From NCBI RefSeq assembly GCF_001411555.2, contig NC_049915.1, positions 18,800,640-18,864,639 of the forward strand: DNA of 64,000 nt, written 5' to 3'. Shown in pieces: positions 49,301 through 58,139 of the stretch. The DNA is from Juglans regia (lineage: Eukaryota; Streptophyta; Magnoliopsida; Fagales; Juglandaceae). The position numbers and the translations under genes were made by a program. Under the pieces are notes generated by a model that was not told the DNA's origin, ran no database searches, and saw nothing but the letters and a program-made list of their open reading frames with translations. Positions within the stretch are counted from its first letter, which is position 1; every line of letters starts with the position of its first letter.

Positions 49301-51557
49301 GGGTTTTCTGTCTTTTTCTGCACCATATGCCAAGTGCTACGCATATGAGAAAGATAGAACTGAATGTGACTCCAAGTGCAATTGCTAGTTTCCTGGACTG
49401 GTGTTTCCCTATGAAGTAACACTTTTTATGAGAAACAAAAAAAACCAAATAGAAAATAATAGAAAAAGATATACTTATGACAGAGGAATGGGGTTAAGAG
49501 AATCACCAGGTGATGATTCTAGAGAAAAGGAAGGAGGGACAAGAGTGGTTGATCCAACGCAACTTTCAGTGGAGCTGCTTCCACAAATCAAGGGGTTTCC
49601 CACAATACTAGATAATACAATTTTGAACACAAAGCCAAATCAGGGAAAATACAACACTTTACCACATCGAGACAGAAAGAGAGAGGCAGAGTAACCATAC
49701 TTGAAGGTCCTGGCGGGAAATCTTGGCACTTGTCCACTTAGATTGTTAAAAGACAAGTCCCTGCGTGAAATGATTATTATCAACAGAATCCATTGATCAG
49801 ATTTTGAATAAAAACTTTTACCAACTAGAAACACACACGTTGAACACTTGTTTCGATTTTCAAGAGATACTGGTAACAAACAAGCAAATTGAGGAAGAGT
49901 GAGAGAAAAACAAGCAAATTGAGTTAGAGTGAGAGAAACAGAGAAAAGAGAAAATCTATACTCACAAGAAAGTAAGCCGAGATATTTTGGCTAAAGATGC
50001 AGGAAAAGGCCCAGACAAGCTATTGTTGTTCAGCCTCCTAGTCTCATTACATGACAAAAGTACACAGTATCAACATCATATAAATAAATCCATTGTCCAC
50101 AAACAAAGAAATATGAACACAGTTTGCTCAGAACACAGATATAGTTGTTGGGAAAACTCCAGCATGCAAGTATGTATGTGTGCGCGCGCGCACCATCAAA
50201 CCATCGCGGATTTGGCACTTTATATTATAGATTCTTAAAGTTGATAAATTACAGCTTCCAGTCATAAAAAACTGGAACTTTGTAGTAATATTCAATTCTG
50301 ACCATTAAAATAGATAGAAAATAGGATGCGTATATCAATTTTTAATAATAGGTAATATGTACTTTTGATAGTTTAGAATACAGAGTGTAAAATCCTTCTT
50401 AAGTTAAGGTCGTAAAACGTATTTATGCATGTACATATTCCAAATTTTTTCAGTATGGGTGTGTGTCTGAGTTATAATTTTTGTTTATAAGGACAAAAGA
50501 AAATTTTCAAAGTTACATTATCCTTCAAGGTCGTTTCCTCCATTTTCTGGACAACCGAACAGGGGGATAATAAGAACAAACCCGCTGAAACAGCATACTC
50601 ACAGGTATTGAAGAGAATTCAATTGGCCCAGAGACACTGGAACGACACCCGATAATCGGTTGTTAGAGAGATCCAATGTCTGAAGTTTTGGAAGCGTGCC
50701 CAGCTCCGGTGGGATTTTGCCAGATATATTGTTGTTTTGCAGCAATCTTCAAATACACCCAGCCAAGGTAAAACATATAAAATCAGAATCCAAAGTGAGG
50801 TGACAATACTGTTATGCTTTATTTCGTTGCAGAAGAAGTGCAGGAAATGAGAAAATACATATGAAAACAGCCAACAAGACCGTGCGGCTGTCCGTGTCTA
50901 ATTCAACTAACTGGCCGGGGACACATGTTCCTTTCACTCTTTTCAAAAAGCAAAGCAAAAGAAAATTGAGAAAGGGGTTGTGAAATGCAAATACTAAGCT
51001 CAGTTTTCTCACACTTGTCGAAGATTTGTGAGATTTCCGACGGCTCCAGATAAAGTGCCAGAGAGAGATTGACTAGGAGCTCCCCTGTAAAACAAAGAAA
51101 CGAAGATGGAATTTTTTTTTTTTTTCCTGAATTCTGAGGAACCAAGTCTATGTTTAGTAAATAACATAAAAACAAAAACAATGAAGAACTCACAGGCCTA
51201 TGACAAGGTTTTCGGGAGAGCAGGTAATCATCGCCCAGCTACAAGGGTCGACAGAGTCTCCGTCCCAGTTGTTCAACACTCCATGGGGATCATGCAGACA
51301 TGTTTTTATGTTGACCAAAGCTTCCACTACGCCATACAAAAGTACAAAACAAGACCCAAAGAGAAATTTTAAACTTTTATGTATAAGAAAAATGAATAAT
51401 CATATTCAAGCAAGACAAAAAAGAGGGTTGGCTGTTAATTCAAGGGGGTTGCTTCCCTACCTTCATGGTTGCGTGGTTCGTAGGATATACAGAGCGTAGC
51501 TGAAGATAGAAGATGTAGGAGAAGGAGGTGGAGAAAGAGATTTGGAGCCATGGTCAT
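40352..51557 (-). CDS. LRR receptor-like kinase, subfamily II, SARK/CIK2/CIK3 type, 11 exons
   Basis: Exons, all with GT-AG borders: 51461-51557, 51194-51326, 51013-51084, 50603-50746, 49966-50037, 49701-49760, 49507-49607, 49280-49408, 48842-49183, 41049-41428, 40352-40744. They sum to 1923 bases, 640 residues. The 133/72/144/72 exon pattern is that of SERK-type genes. Order: signal peptide (1 to about 26), LRRNT 33-75, leucine-rich repeats about 77-193 ([26 protein letters not shown]), Ser/Pro linker, membrane helix about 234-256, kinase about 297-575. Kinase residues: GAGGFG 303-308, Lys 324, HRD Asp 419, DFG Asp 437, and an ELSGPR end. The product resembles Arabidopsis At4g30520 (SARK/CIK3) and At2g23950 (CIK2), plasma-membrane co-receptors in senescence and CLE peptide signalling. 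The start may be 51557 or 51551. Intron 9 (41429-48841) has swollen to 7.4 kb through the retrotransposon at 42068. Confidence 0.92.
42068..42406 (+). repeat. 5' LTR of the chromovirus
   Basis: 339 bp, TGATGAGGAC...CCTACATCA. Contains an internal near-duplication (TAGGGTT...TTGCCCTACTACTTAAAGAC occurs twice, near 42130 and 42205). It ends directly before the primer site. Confidence 0.95.
42410..42422 (+). other. Primer-binding site, initiator methionine tRNA
   Basis: TGGTATCAGAG begins three bases after the 5' LTR, the standard plant tRNA-iMet complement used to prime minus-strand DNA synthesis. Confidence 0.85.
42423..43383 (+). other. Untranslated leader of the chromovirus
   Basis: About 960 bp between the primer site and gag. 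Includes three direct repeats of CCGCGTGGTTTCAG at about 42802, 42834 and 42859, and poly-A runs at 42660, 43148 and 43270. Overlapping frames of 159-172 codons at 42383-42901 have no known domain and are probably not translated. Confidence 0.6.
43384..46812 (+). CDS. Chromovirus Gag-Pol: gag, zinc knuckle, protease, reverse transcriptase, RNase H
   Basis: Open from the ATG at 43384 (a later ATG at 43435 is possible) to TAG at 46810-46812. Landmarks: coiled-coil and Arg-rich N-terminus; gag core with [12 protein letters not shown] and [17 protein letters not shown] knuckle [14 protein letters not shown] at about 44440-44481; aspartic protease IVDSGSC at about 44776; reverse transcriptase with [11 protein letters not shown] and the YFDD box at 45829-45840; RNase H starting VECDASG at about 46266 with YDKELYAVV and ending ADALSRR at about 46600. 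This enzyme set copies element RNA into DNA in the cytoplasm. All visible catalytic motifs are intact. The frame is lost just after the RNase H-integrase linker, one base out of step with the next frame. Confidence 0.93.
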   Translation: MQLRSGRLVTSSSSTFTMDHSQFDALTRQLAQLANNQQHVQTQLAAVQTEMAATREENRDLAARLNNFEELPHSSDNSEVSQNRRHRRRRGDRQHVKHDRGGRDYDRERERDHYRQGTQSPTRHEERLFRNIKLEAPTFDGCLDPRVFTQWIRDMDRFFTWYRVPEDRRVQFASLKLTGTAQLFWESVEDLLERRHAPPVGSWEEMKRRLQEKYLPQSYRGNLLDQWNALTQGNRPVTEYVTQFDEFRMRCHIVEDEAMTLSRFRQGLKDDLRRELVLRGVATLDHAYSLVRDYESVMRTPYGRRGDNRPSITPAPTLSPKSLLGPPPSNVSPAWENKGKGPEVPRTSSRLQCFKCKGFGHISSNCPSRTLVIEEHEGIVEELLEDQVYEPNLEEFGDLGDDEGTFLGCIRAFPVDLSSVPYAPDTPRLSVVRCTLTQPKGADDWRRHAIFHTYIKINDKGCKIIVDSGSCINAVSVATVSRLGLQPVPHPQPYSVSWVDTSSIAVKERCLVPIQFLEYKDRIWCDVIPMDVGHVILGRPWLFDLDVTIHGRSNSCSFVFNGKKIHLNPLPPKLVGSQQTKKIVERKGLNIINSTEFERALVSAPIVFAVVVMEVPLASPVVVPDEAQSFFQEFRDVFPEDLPDHLPPLRDIQHAIDLVPGASLPNLPHYRMNPTEHAELQRQVGELLHKGFIRESLSPCAVPTLLTPKKDGSWRMCIDSRAINRITVKYRFPIPRLDDMLDMMVGVTIFSKIDLKSGYHQIRIRQGDEWKTAFKTKDGLYEWLVMPFGLTNAPSTFMRVMTQALRPFMGKFLVVYFDDILVYSRTKEQHLDHLTQVCSTLRETNLYANVKKCSFFTDRVVFLGFIVSSTGVSADPTKIQAIVGWPEPKTIHDVRSFHGLATFYRRFIKGFSTIMAPITECMKRGEFQWTSEAAKAFKLVKKRMTEAPVMRLPDFSKVFEVECDASGVGIGGVLSQERHPVAYFSEKLNDAKQRYSTYDKELYAVVQALRYWRHYLLPQEFVLYSDHEALRYLNSQKRLNSRHGRWVEYLQAYSFALKHRKGVENQAADALSRRISLLSIMNVKVIGFERLKEEYESCLDFRDTFFALKSGQSDTTDGFRLEDGYLFKTNKLCIPGLQLETL
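46779..48263 (+). CDS. Chromovirus integrase with C-terminal chromodomain
   Basis: Open frame continuing the polyprotein one base out of register from the upstream frame; a separate start is unlikely, so the listed start is only where the frame opens. It has the zinc-binding H-H-C-C region ([18 protein letters not shown]), the DDE catalytic core ([16 protein letters not shown], then [13 protein letters not shown]), the GPY-like segment [15 protein letters not shown], and near the end a chromodomain ([25 protein letters not shown]). Chromodomains in these integrases are thought to steer insertion by recognising histone marks. No stop or shift occurs within this frame. Confidence 0.92.
   Translation: MYPRTSVRDFIVWEVHAGGLAGHFGRDKTIEEIERQFYWPSLKRDVAKIVSTCNTCQLAKQKRQNTGLYTPLPVPSCPWQDVSMDFVLGLPRTLKKYDSIFVVVDRFSKMAHFIPCSKTSDASKVARLYFNEIVKLYGLPKTIVSDRDVRFTSHFWRTLWHMVGTKLKFSTAYHPQTDGQTEVVNRSLGNLLRCLVQENLRNWDLILPTAQIAYNSSVNRSIGMSPFEVVHGYKPRKPLDLIPMSPHAHVSVSAEAFVQHLHDLHIEINKQLEASNASYKLQADLHKRHVEFKVGNYVMIRIRPERRPPGSASKLQARSAGPFKILKRVGPNAYIIDLPSHFGYHPTFNVEDLVAYKGHFNPSSDPFLPPSVSLDPEPFVTPNPLPSITAHKDKIDTILDEQIVLTNDGEVQRFLVRWVDRPDSDCTWIPRETLQQLDPDLLELYRGQQDLPLPGSPATCSREVGRDTRFRPPLTRVYGRRKKRAQPLSLWLGD
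48316..48324 (+). other. Polypurine tract of the chromovirus
   Basis: GGGAGAG immediately before the 3' LTR, the usual site for plus-strand priming. Short but correctly placed. Confidence 0.6.
48325..48663 (+). repeat. 3' LTR of the chromovirus
   Basis: 339 bp, identical to the 5' LTR except A for G at the seventh base (TGATGAA versus TGATGAG). Followed by the target duplication CCTTC. Confidence 0.95.
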
Positions 51558-51779
51558 GAATGGAGGCGATGAACAACATGGTCCACAAAGACCCCAAAAG
51601 TGACTAAACTCACGCTCTCTCTCTCTCACTCTCTCGTCTTTCCACAGCGTCTCTTTTTCAGTCACCAAGCTTTGCTTTACAAAAAGAAGACGGAAAAGAA
51701 GCTACATTGCATACAATATATGTATACGATTCTATACGCAGAGAGGGAGAGAACTGTGAGTGCTTTTTGTATGATTTAG

Positions 51780-51995
51780 GAGATGTTTGGATTCAGAGAT
51801 GAGTTGAGATGGTTTGTGAATAGTAGAATAAAAGTTGAATTATTTATTATATTTTATATGGGAATTTGGGAAAGTTATTTTGGGATTTGAAAAAGTTGAA
51901 TTGTTTATTATATTTTATGTGTAAATTTGAAAAAGTTGTAATGATGAGATGAGATGAATTGAGGTGGGTTGAGGTGAGTTTTGAATCCAAACTCT
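51780..51995. repeat. GTTTGGAT-family MITE copy beside the receptor kinase promoter
   Basis: From ATGTTTGGATTCAGAGATGA to GAGTTTTGAATCCAAACTC: clear inverted ends, with an internally repeated TTGAATTRTTTATTATATTT. It lies about 220 bp upstream of the SARK-type start codon, so it may be part of its promoter. Confidence 0.7.
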
Positions 51996-52367
51996 TTTGA
52001 GAGAAGCGAATCAGGTGGGTGATACGATCAGTTGTCAGGCGAAGTGCGAGTCTTCGTATATATGAGTGTGTATCCAGAAATTGAGAGAGACGTAGGTGGA
52101 GTGGGGTACTGACATTGTACCCGGTCTCAGTCTGAGTGGACTCACTGGGCGTGCTACTCTAGCTCACTGCCTCTCTCTCTCTCTGAATCCTGCTCTGTTA
52201 CAGTTTCAACACGGAGAACTTCATCCCCATTTCCGAAACCCAATCAAAACCCATCAATGGTGACCGTTGGGTTTACATTGATGTGAATTTCTTTAGCTTT
52301 TTACTCTCTGATTTCTGATTTCTGATTTTTGAGTTGCCGCCAGTCTCTTTTGATTTTCATTCGAAAT

Positions 52368-52790
52368 CTATCTCAACTCATCTCATTTTATTATTATAAT
52401 TTTTTAAATTTTTATACAAAATATAATAAATAATTTAATATTTTTAAATTCTAAAATAATTTTCTTAAATTCATACACAAAATATAATAAATAATTCAAT
52501 TTTTATTTTATTATTCACAAACCATCTCAATTCATCTATAAATTCAAACCATCTCAACTTTTATAGGCATATTTCTTTTATAAAACTTCTTAACTCATCT
52601 CATCTTATTTAATTATTATAATTTTTTTAAATTTCTATATAAAATAAAAAAAATCAATTTTTTTAAATCTTAAAAATAAAAATAATATTAAAAATATATA
52701 TTTTAATAATATTTTTTTTAATTTTTAATTTTAATCTTAACTCATTTTATTTTATCTGTAAAAACAAACAAATCGGTTGTCTGTACACAT
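52368..52790. repeat. Two adjacent GTTTGGAT-family MITE copies, diverged
   Basis: First copy about 52368-52560 (ATCTCAACTCATCTCATTTT to CATCTATAAATTCAAACC). Second about 52565-52790 (AACTTCTTAACTCATCTCAT onward), more decayed. Orientation is opposite to the copy at 51780. Confidence 0.5.
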
Positions 52791-53221
52791 CTTTGAGAAG
52801 TGACTTTTTTAAATTAAAATTTTTGAAAAACAAGTTTGTGATATAATTTCCCTTTTTTTATGAAATTTAATCCACATTTGATAAAAAGAATAGCTCAATA
52901 CATTTTGCATTGTTATTGTGAAAGGAAATACGTACAATCTATCGTACGGCATTTGTTGAGATACATACATACTCATTTTATATCACACGTGATATCATCA
53001 AAAAGTTCTAGAGTGTGGAAATTTAGTGTGGAAATTTTGTGCACTTATTTAAAAAAATGAAATATATTATTAAAAAATTAATTTTAATTATTATAAAAAT
53101 CTCATATTTATCTTCTTTTTTTTAAATAATTGTGTAGAGTTTACACATCCTAAAATTACAAATATTTTTCAAAATTAATAGCATGACATTTTCTAATATG
53201 ATGGGAATTGTATCATTTATG

Positions 53222-53392
53222 AGTAATGTCAAATACAATTTAGAGTGCGCAAGTCAAGCACACTCTTTAGAAAAAAAAAAAAAATAAGGTTCATAATTAA
53301 AAAAGTAATTTTTTTATATGAGTTTCATATTTATCTAATTGTTTTAAAGAGGCTACGCCAGATTTGTAACAAATATCATTTCTCATCATTTA
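53222..53392. repeat. MITE-like repeat related to 17418-17602
   Basis: Shares word order with the earlier copy, including GAGTAATGTC, a GTGCGC-containing start, AAAAAGTAATTTTTTTATAT and ACAAATATCATTT. Confidence 0.45.
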
Positions 53393-53494
53393 TATTTTAA
53401 AAATTCTTAACAATTTTTTTATTATAACTTTTCTTGTTCGCAAGGGAAAAATTAAATGTACAAACTTTCCATCACCCCAAACAAGTGCTTGAGA

Positions 53495-54955
53495 GACTGA
53501 GGCTGTGTTTGGATAACAGAGATACCTCAACACTTTTCAAGTATTCTCGTACTTTTAAAAATACTTCACATGCCAAACAACTTAAAATACTCTCAATGGG
53601 ACCCACAAACTCACTTCAATCTCTACTCATAACTATTCACAAACATTCTATAATACTTATCACTATTATATATACATAAAAAATAAAATCACTATAATAT
53701 TTATCACTATTAAATATAAATAAAAAAATCATTATAATATATAAATAAAAAAAATCACTATAATATATAAATAAATAAATAAATCACTATAATATATAAA
53801 TAAAAAAATAAAATCACTATAATATATAAATAAAAAATAAAATCACTATAATATTTATCACTATTAAATATATAAAAAATCATTATAATATATAAATAAA
53901 TAAAAATCACTATAATATATAAATAAAAAATATTTATCACTATTATATATAAATAAAAAATAAAATCGCTATAATATATAAATAAAAAATAAAATCTCTA
54001 TAATATATAAATAAAAAATAAAATTAGTATAATATTTATCACTATTAAATATAAATAAAAAATAAAATCATTATAATATATAAATAAATAATAAAATCAC
54101 TATAATATATAAATAAATAATAAAATCACTATAATATATAAATAAAAAAATAAAATCACTATAATATATAAATAAAAAATAAAATCACTATAATATTTAT
54201 CACTATTAAATATATAAAAAATCATTATAATATATAAATAAATAAAAATCACTATAATATATAAATAAAAAATATTTATCACTATTATATATAAATAAAA
54301 AATAAAATCGCTATAATATATAAATAAAAAATAAAATCTCTATAATATATAAATAAAAAATAAAATCACTATAATATATAAATAAAAAATAAAATCATTA
54401 TAATATATAAATAAAAAATAAAATCACTATAATATATAAATAAAAAATAAAATCATTATAATATTTATCTCTATTATATATAAATAAAAAATAAAATCAC
54501 TAAAATATATAAATAAAAAATAAAATCACTATTATATATAAATAAAAAATAAACTACTATAATATTTATCACTATTATATATATAAATAAAATCATTATA
54601 ATATTTATCACAATTATATATAAATTAAAAATAAAATCATTATACTATTTATCATTATTATATATAAAAGTAAAATAAAATCACTATAATATTTATTAAT
54701 ATTAAAAAATTACTATAATAAAATCATTATAATATTTATTACTAAAAATAAAATCACTATAATATTTATGGGACCCACACATTTTTCAACTACCTACTCA
54801 AAATTCAACAACTCAACATACTTCACACATCCAAACAACTCAAAATACTTTCAATGGGATCTATAAACTCACTTCAATCCCTACTCATAACTATTCATAA
54901 ATATTCTCAACACTTTTCAATATTTTTTAACACACAAACGTACCCTGAGATATGC
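53495..54955. mobile_element. GTTTGGAT-type element expanded by an internal minisatellite
   Basis: Ends GGCTGTGTTTGGATAACA (from about 53501) and CACACAAACGTACCCTGAGA (to about 54950). The flanks of the satellite carry a duplicated segment: CCAAACAACTTAAAATACTC at 53573 and CCAAACAACTCAAAATACTT at 54831, each followed by CTCACTTCAAT and CTACTCATAACTATTCA. The interior 53640-54770 is the AT minisatellite described separately. Confidence 0.55.
53640..54770. repeat. AT-rich minisatellite, 25-30 bp unit, with a 342-bp higher-order repeat
   Basis: Unit approximately AAAATCACTATAATATATAA followed by ATAAAAAAT, repeated about forty times with variants (CGCTATAAT, CTCTATAAT, TATTTATCACTATTA). The order of variants from about 53775 to 54010 recurs almost base for base from about 54117 to 54352, an offset of 342 bp. 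The mirrored minus-strand frames at 53758-53940 and 54100-54282 are by-products of this. Confidence 0.85.
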
Positions 54956-55149
54956 TGACAAGGGAATGTCAAGAAAAAAGTTTATACCCATCCAATTGTT
55001 AAGACAATAGTCGTATATACTCTTATCCATGAGACCCAAAAGGGAACTTATTCCCATGCAAATGACGAACTATATATAATGTTTTTTATTTCAAAATTAT
55101 AACTTCTGTTCTGTTATAATTTTGGCATCGAAAATCATGCACATATCTG

Positions 55150-55575
55150 TATGGTGCTACGTCCACCACTCCCAGCTGGAGCTGGTAGTTATCGTTAGGT
55201 ATGATTAGTTTTTTTTTTTTTATATATATTTTTTTATATTTTTAAATATTTAAAAAAATAAAAAAATACAATATTATTAAAAAAGTATTTTCTTAATCAC
55301 TAAGTAAAATAAAAAAATTTCAGCTATAACACTGACCTGTACGAACCAGTAATTAGAGTATCATTTTTCTTAATTTTTAGGACAGCACTACAGCCACCTT
55401 GGTTCCCGCTAGTTATTTTGATGTGTTTTTTTTTTTTACATATATTTTTTTTAACACTTTTAAATATTTTTTTTAAATTCACAATATCATTAAAAAACCA
55501 TTCCTTAATCATAAAGTTAAAAAAAAAATGTCATTGATAACTCCCAACGGGAGCTGGGAGCAGAAGGACTAGCAT
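55150..55575. repeat. Two relatives of the GTGCGGCTAC-family MITE
   Basis: Blocks at about 55150-55325 and 55381-55575 share the poly-T, TTTTTAAATATTTAAAAAAA and TTCTTAATCACTAAGT core with the copies at 30336 and 57895. Their outer ends carry ACTCCCAGCTGGAGCTGGTA and AACGGGAGCTGGGAGC instead, which could also be the two ends of one element. Confidence 0.45.
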
Positions 55576-56317
55576 TATCCCAGAAGTTATAAAGCAATTA
55601 TTGAAGAATCAAGATACTGATTTTTTTTAACAGAAAAAAAAAAAAAACTACAATAAAATACTGAAAAATGCTCGGATTCTGTAGGGTTTCTTTCTAAAAA
55701 CATAGAAAAATGTTGTAATCAGAATAAAACCATTTGCAATAAAAATTCTATGCCGCCACATTAATGTAGTCTTTGGGAGATATGTGTATGATAATTTCCT
55801 TTAGTACAAGAATAATTTTTTTAGAGTATTTTGTATAAGGACGGTAATACCAAATATTCTCAAAACTTCTAAGATTTCTCGTAACTTTATTATAATTCAT
55901 CACTTAAACACAAAATATTTTTTTTATTCCAAATGTTAAACTTTATCATCTAATTATTACCGAATCAGTACTCGAATACAAAAAATCAATTAATATAACT
56001 TTTGCAAACTAGTCTTCCTACATGTTCCATAATAAGTGCAATGATCAGTCCATGTCTTTTGGTCCAATTGTATAAATATTCTCACTGTTGCATGGTAAGG
56101 AATAAGGTAATAAAGGATCTCATCAGAGCATGATCAATAAAGGAATTCTCCTACTAACAAAAAGATAGGAAAAATCTCCAAGGTGTTGACGGATCAACTC
56201 CTAGAAGAGTTCTCAAGTTTGAGTAGTCGCAAGTGGAAGAGACACATACTGAGTAGGTTTTTACATAATTTATTGAGCATTAGATATTGTCCTAAAATTC
56301 ATACAGACAGTACTAAG

Positions 56318-56525
56318 CCATGTTTGAATTCAGAGATAGTTTTATCTTATCTCATCTTATTTTATCTCATCATTATAATTTTTTTAAATTCTCACATAAA
56401 ATATAATAAATAATTCAATTTTTTCAAATCTTAAAAAATAATAATATTAAAATATAATATTTTAATAATATTTTATTTAACTCATCTAAAACTATCTCAT
56501 TTCATCTCACTATCCAAACCAATCT
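56318..56525. repeat. GTTTGGAT-family MITE copy
   Basis: From AAGCCATGTTTGAATTCAGA through TTTATCTTATCTCATCTTAT to CATCTCACTATCCAAACCAA. About 205 bp, inverted ends clear. Confidence 0.65.
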
Positions 56526-57007
56526 TAAATATTGTAAATCTTACTTTATATGTCTATCTTATACTCGTTTAAAATTCTCATGAGTTTCATATAAACGTTT
56601 GAAGAGATTTGTTCACTTTATAAAAGCGACGTTGTATATATATATATATATCGAATAATGAACATGAACATAAATTGTACAAGAGATTGTTAAATAAAAA
56701 TCCCTATCAATTAAGATATCTCTATCGATCTTACACGTACGTGCATGTACAAACTAATAAGAAACAAGAAGCAAAAGTAACACGAATAGGTTCCTAAAAA
56801 TGGATGGCATAAATAATTATGTAGCGATTTCCCCACTTGAAACAATTGGTCATGGGCACTTTGTGTTAGTGTTAGTTGTGTATTACTTCTCATTTAGGGT
56901 TTTCTGCTCATGATGATGATCATTCCTTTGTCCAGTTTGCCATTAATCATTGAAAGCGTCCATTGATTCTTTTGCTACTTATCTGCTAAAATAATCAGTT
57001 AGGTTAG

Positions 57008-57218
57008 CTAGGTTTGGATAGTGATTAAGATGAAATGAGTTGAAATGAAAGTTTAATAAAATATTGTTAGAATATTATTTTTTAATATTATTATTGTTTT
57101 GAAATTAAAAAAGTTGAATTGTTTATTATATTTTGTGTAAGAATTTGAGAAAGTTATAATGATTAGATGATATGAAATAAGATGAGTTGAGATCAATTCT
57201 AAATCCAAACGTGGCCTT
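57008..57218. repeat. GTTTGGAT-family MITE copy, opposite orientation
   Basis: From AGGTTTGGATAGTGATTAAG to AAATCCAAACGTGGCCTTAG. The core TTGAATTGTTTATTATATTT is complementary to that of the 56318 copy. Confidence 0.65.
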
Positions 57219-57894
57219 AGTCTACCTGTTTTTTTGTAATTCGTCGTATATATATGTGAGGAAATCAAGTGTCTTTTTCTTTTTCAGGTATGAAATTGTA
57301 TCATTAATTTAACAAATATGGAAATCACACAAACCATGTCAATTTGTAAAAGTACTAGTTATCGCGATGCATGATAGTACATACTCCATGCATATTGCGA
57401 ATTGTTCACTTAGTTGTTCTAATTTCTTTGATCTCCATAAGATCAATTTTGTACATAAATATTTGATCTCCATGTATATATTTGGATGCCTAATTTGGAA
57501 TAATTAATGACTCTTCCACATTGGCTTTCCTTTTTTCTTTTGCTCATTTCTTACTCCTCAGTGCTTTAATTAGGATTAAACAAAAAAATAAGTGGCAAAA
57601 GCCATGCAATTAATTAGAAGCCTTTTCTCTGCTTTTGCGACCCATAATATGTGTTTAAATATACAACATTAAAGAACATGACTGTCTTCGTACCTTCTTC
57701 TCTGCCTCACTTTTGTTTTTGGATGATCAGATCATGATCTTGAAAATTTGCTCCATATATTTATAATATTCCAGTGAAAACAGCAATATTATGAATATTT
57801 AGTACAAAAAAAACCGATGATTGATGCATAAGTTTGATAGAATTTTTTTTTTTCATCAATCACTATTTACTACCCATATCTCTCATTCTATAAA

Positions 57895-58135
57895 AAAAGG
57901 GTGCGGCTACAATGCCGCCCCATTTTGACCGCTGGACTTACCGCCCAGCGTAAAATCTTTTTTTTTTTTTCTTTTTTTTTTCATATTTTTTTATATATTT
58001 AAATATATTTAAAAAATAAAAAAAAATACACCAATACATTTAAAATCACTTTCTTAATTATTAAGTAAAAAAAAAAAAAAATTGACCAACGGTCAAATGG
58101 AGGTATCACTTTGGGGAGGCAAAGTAGTGTTTCTC
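57895..58135. repeat. GTGCGGCTAC-family MITE, copy 2
   Basis: GGGTGCGGCTACAATGCCGC, GGACTTACCGCCCAGCGT, long T runs, CACTTTCTTAATTATTAAGT and GGTCAAATGGAGGT, collinear with the copy at 30336. Confidence 0.65.
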
Positions 58136-58139
58136 ATAA

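Noticed and set aside
53758..54282. Two nearly identical 60-residue minus-strand frames rich in Ile and Tyr
   Set aside because: They are translations of the AT minisatellite; their identity reflects the 342-bp higher-order repeat, not a gene pair.
53640..54770. CRISPR-like array of regular short repeats
   Set aside because: The units are contiguous and AT-rich without unique spacers, in a eukaryotic nuclear context. It is a minisatellite.
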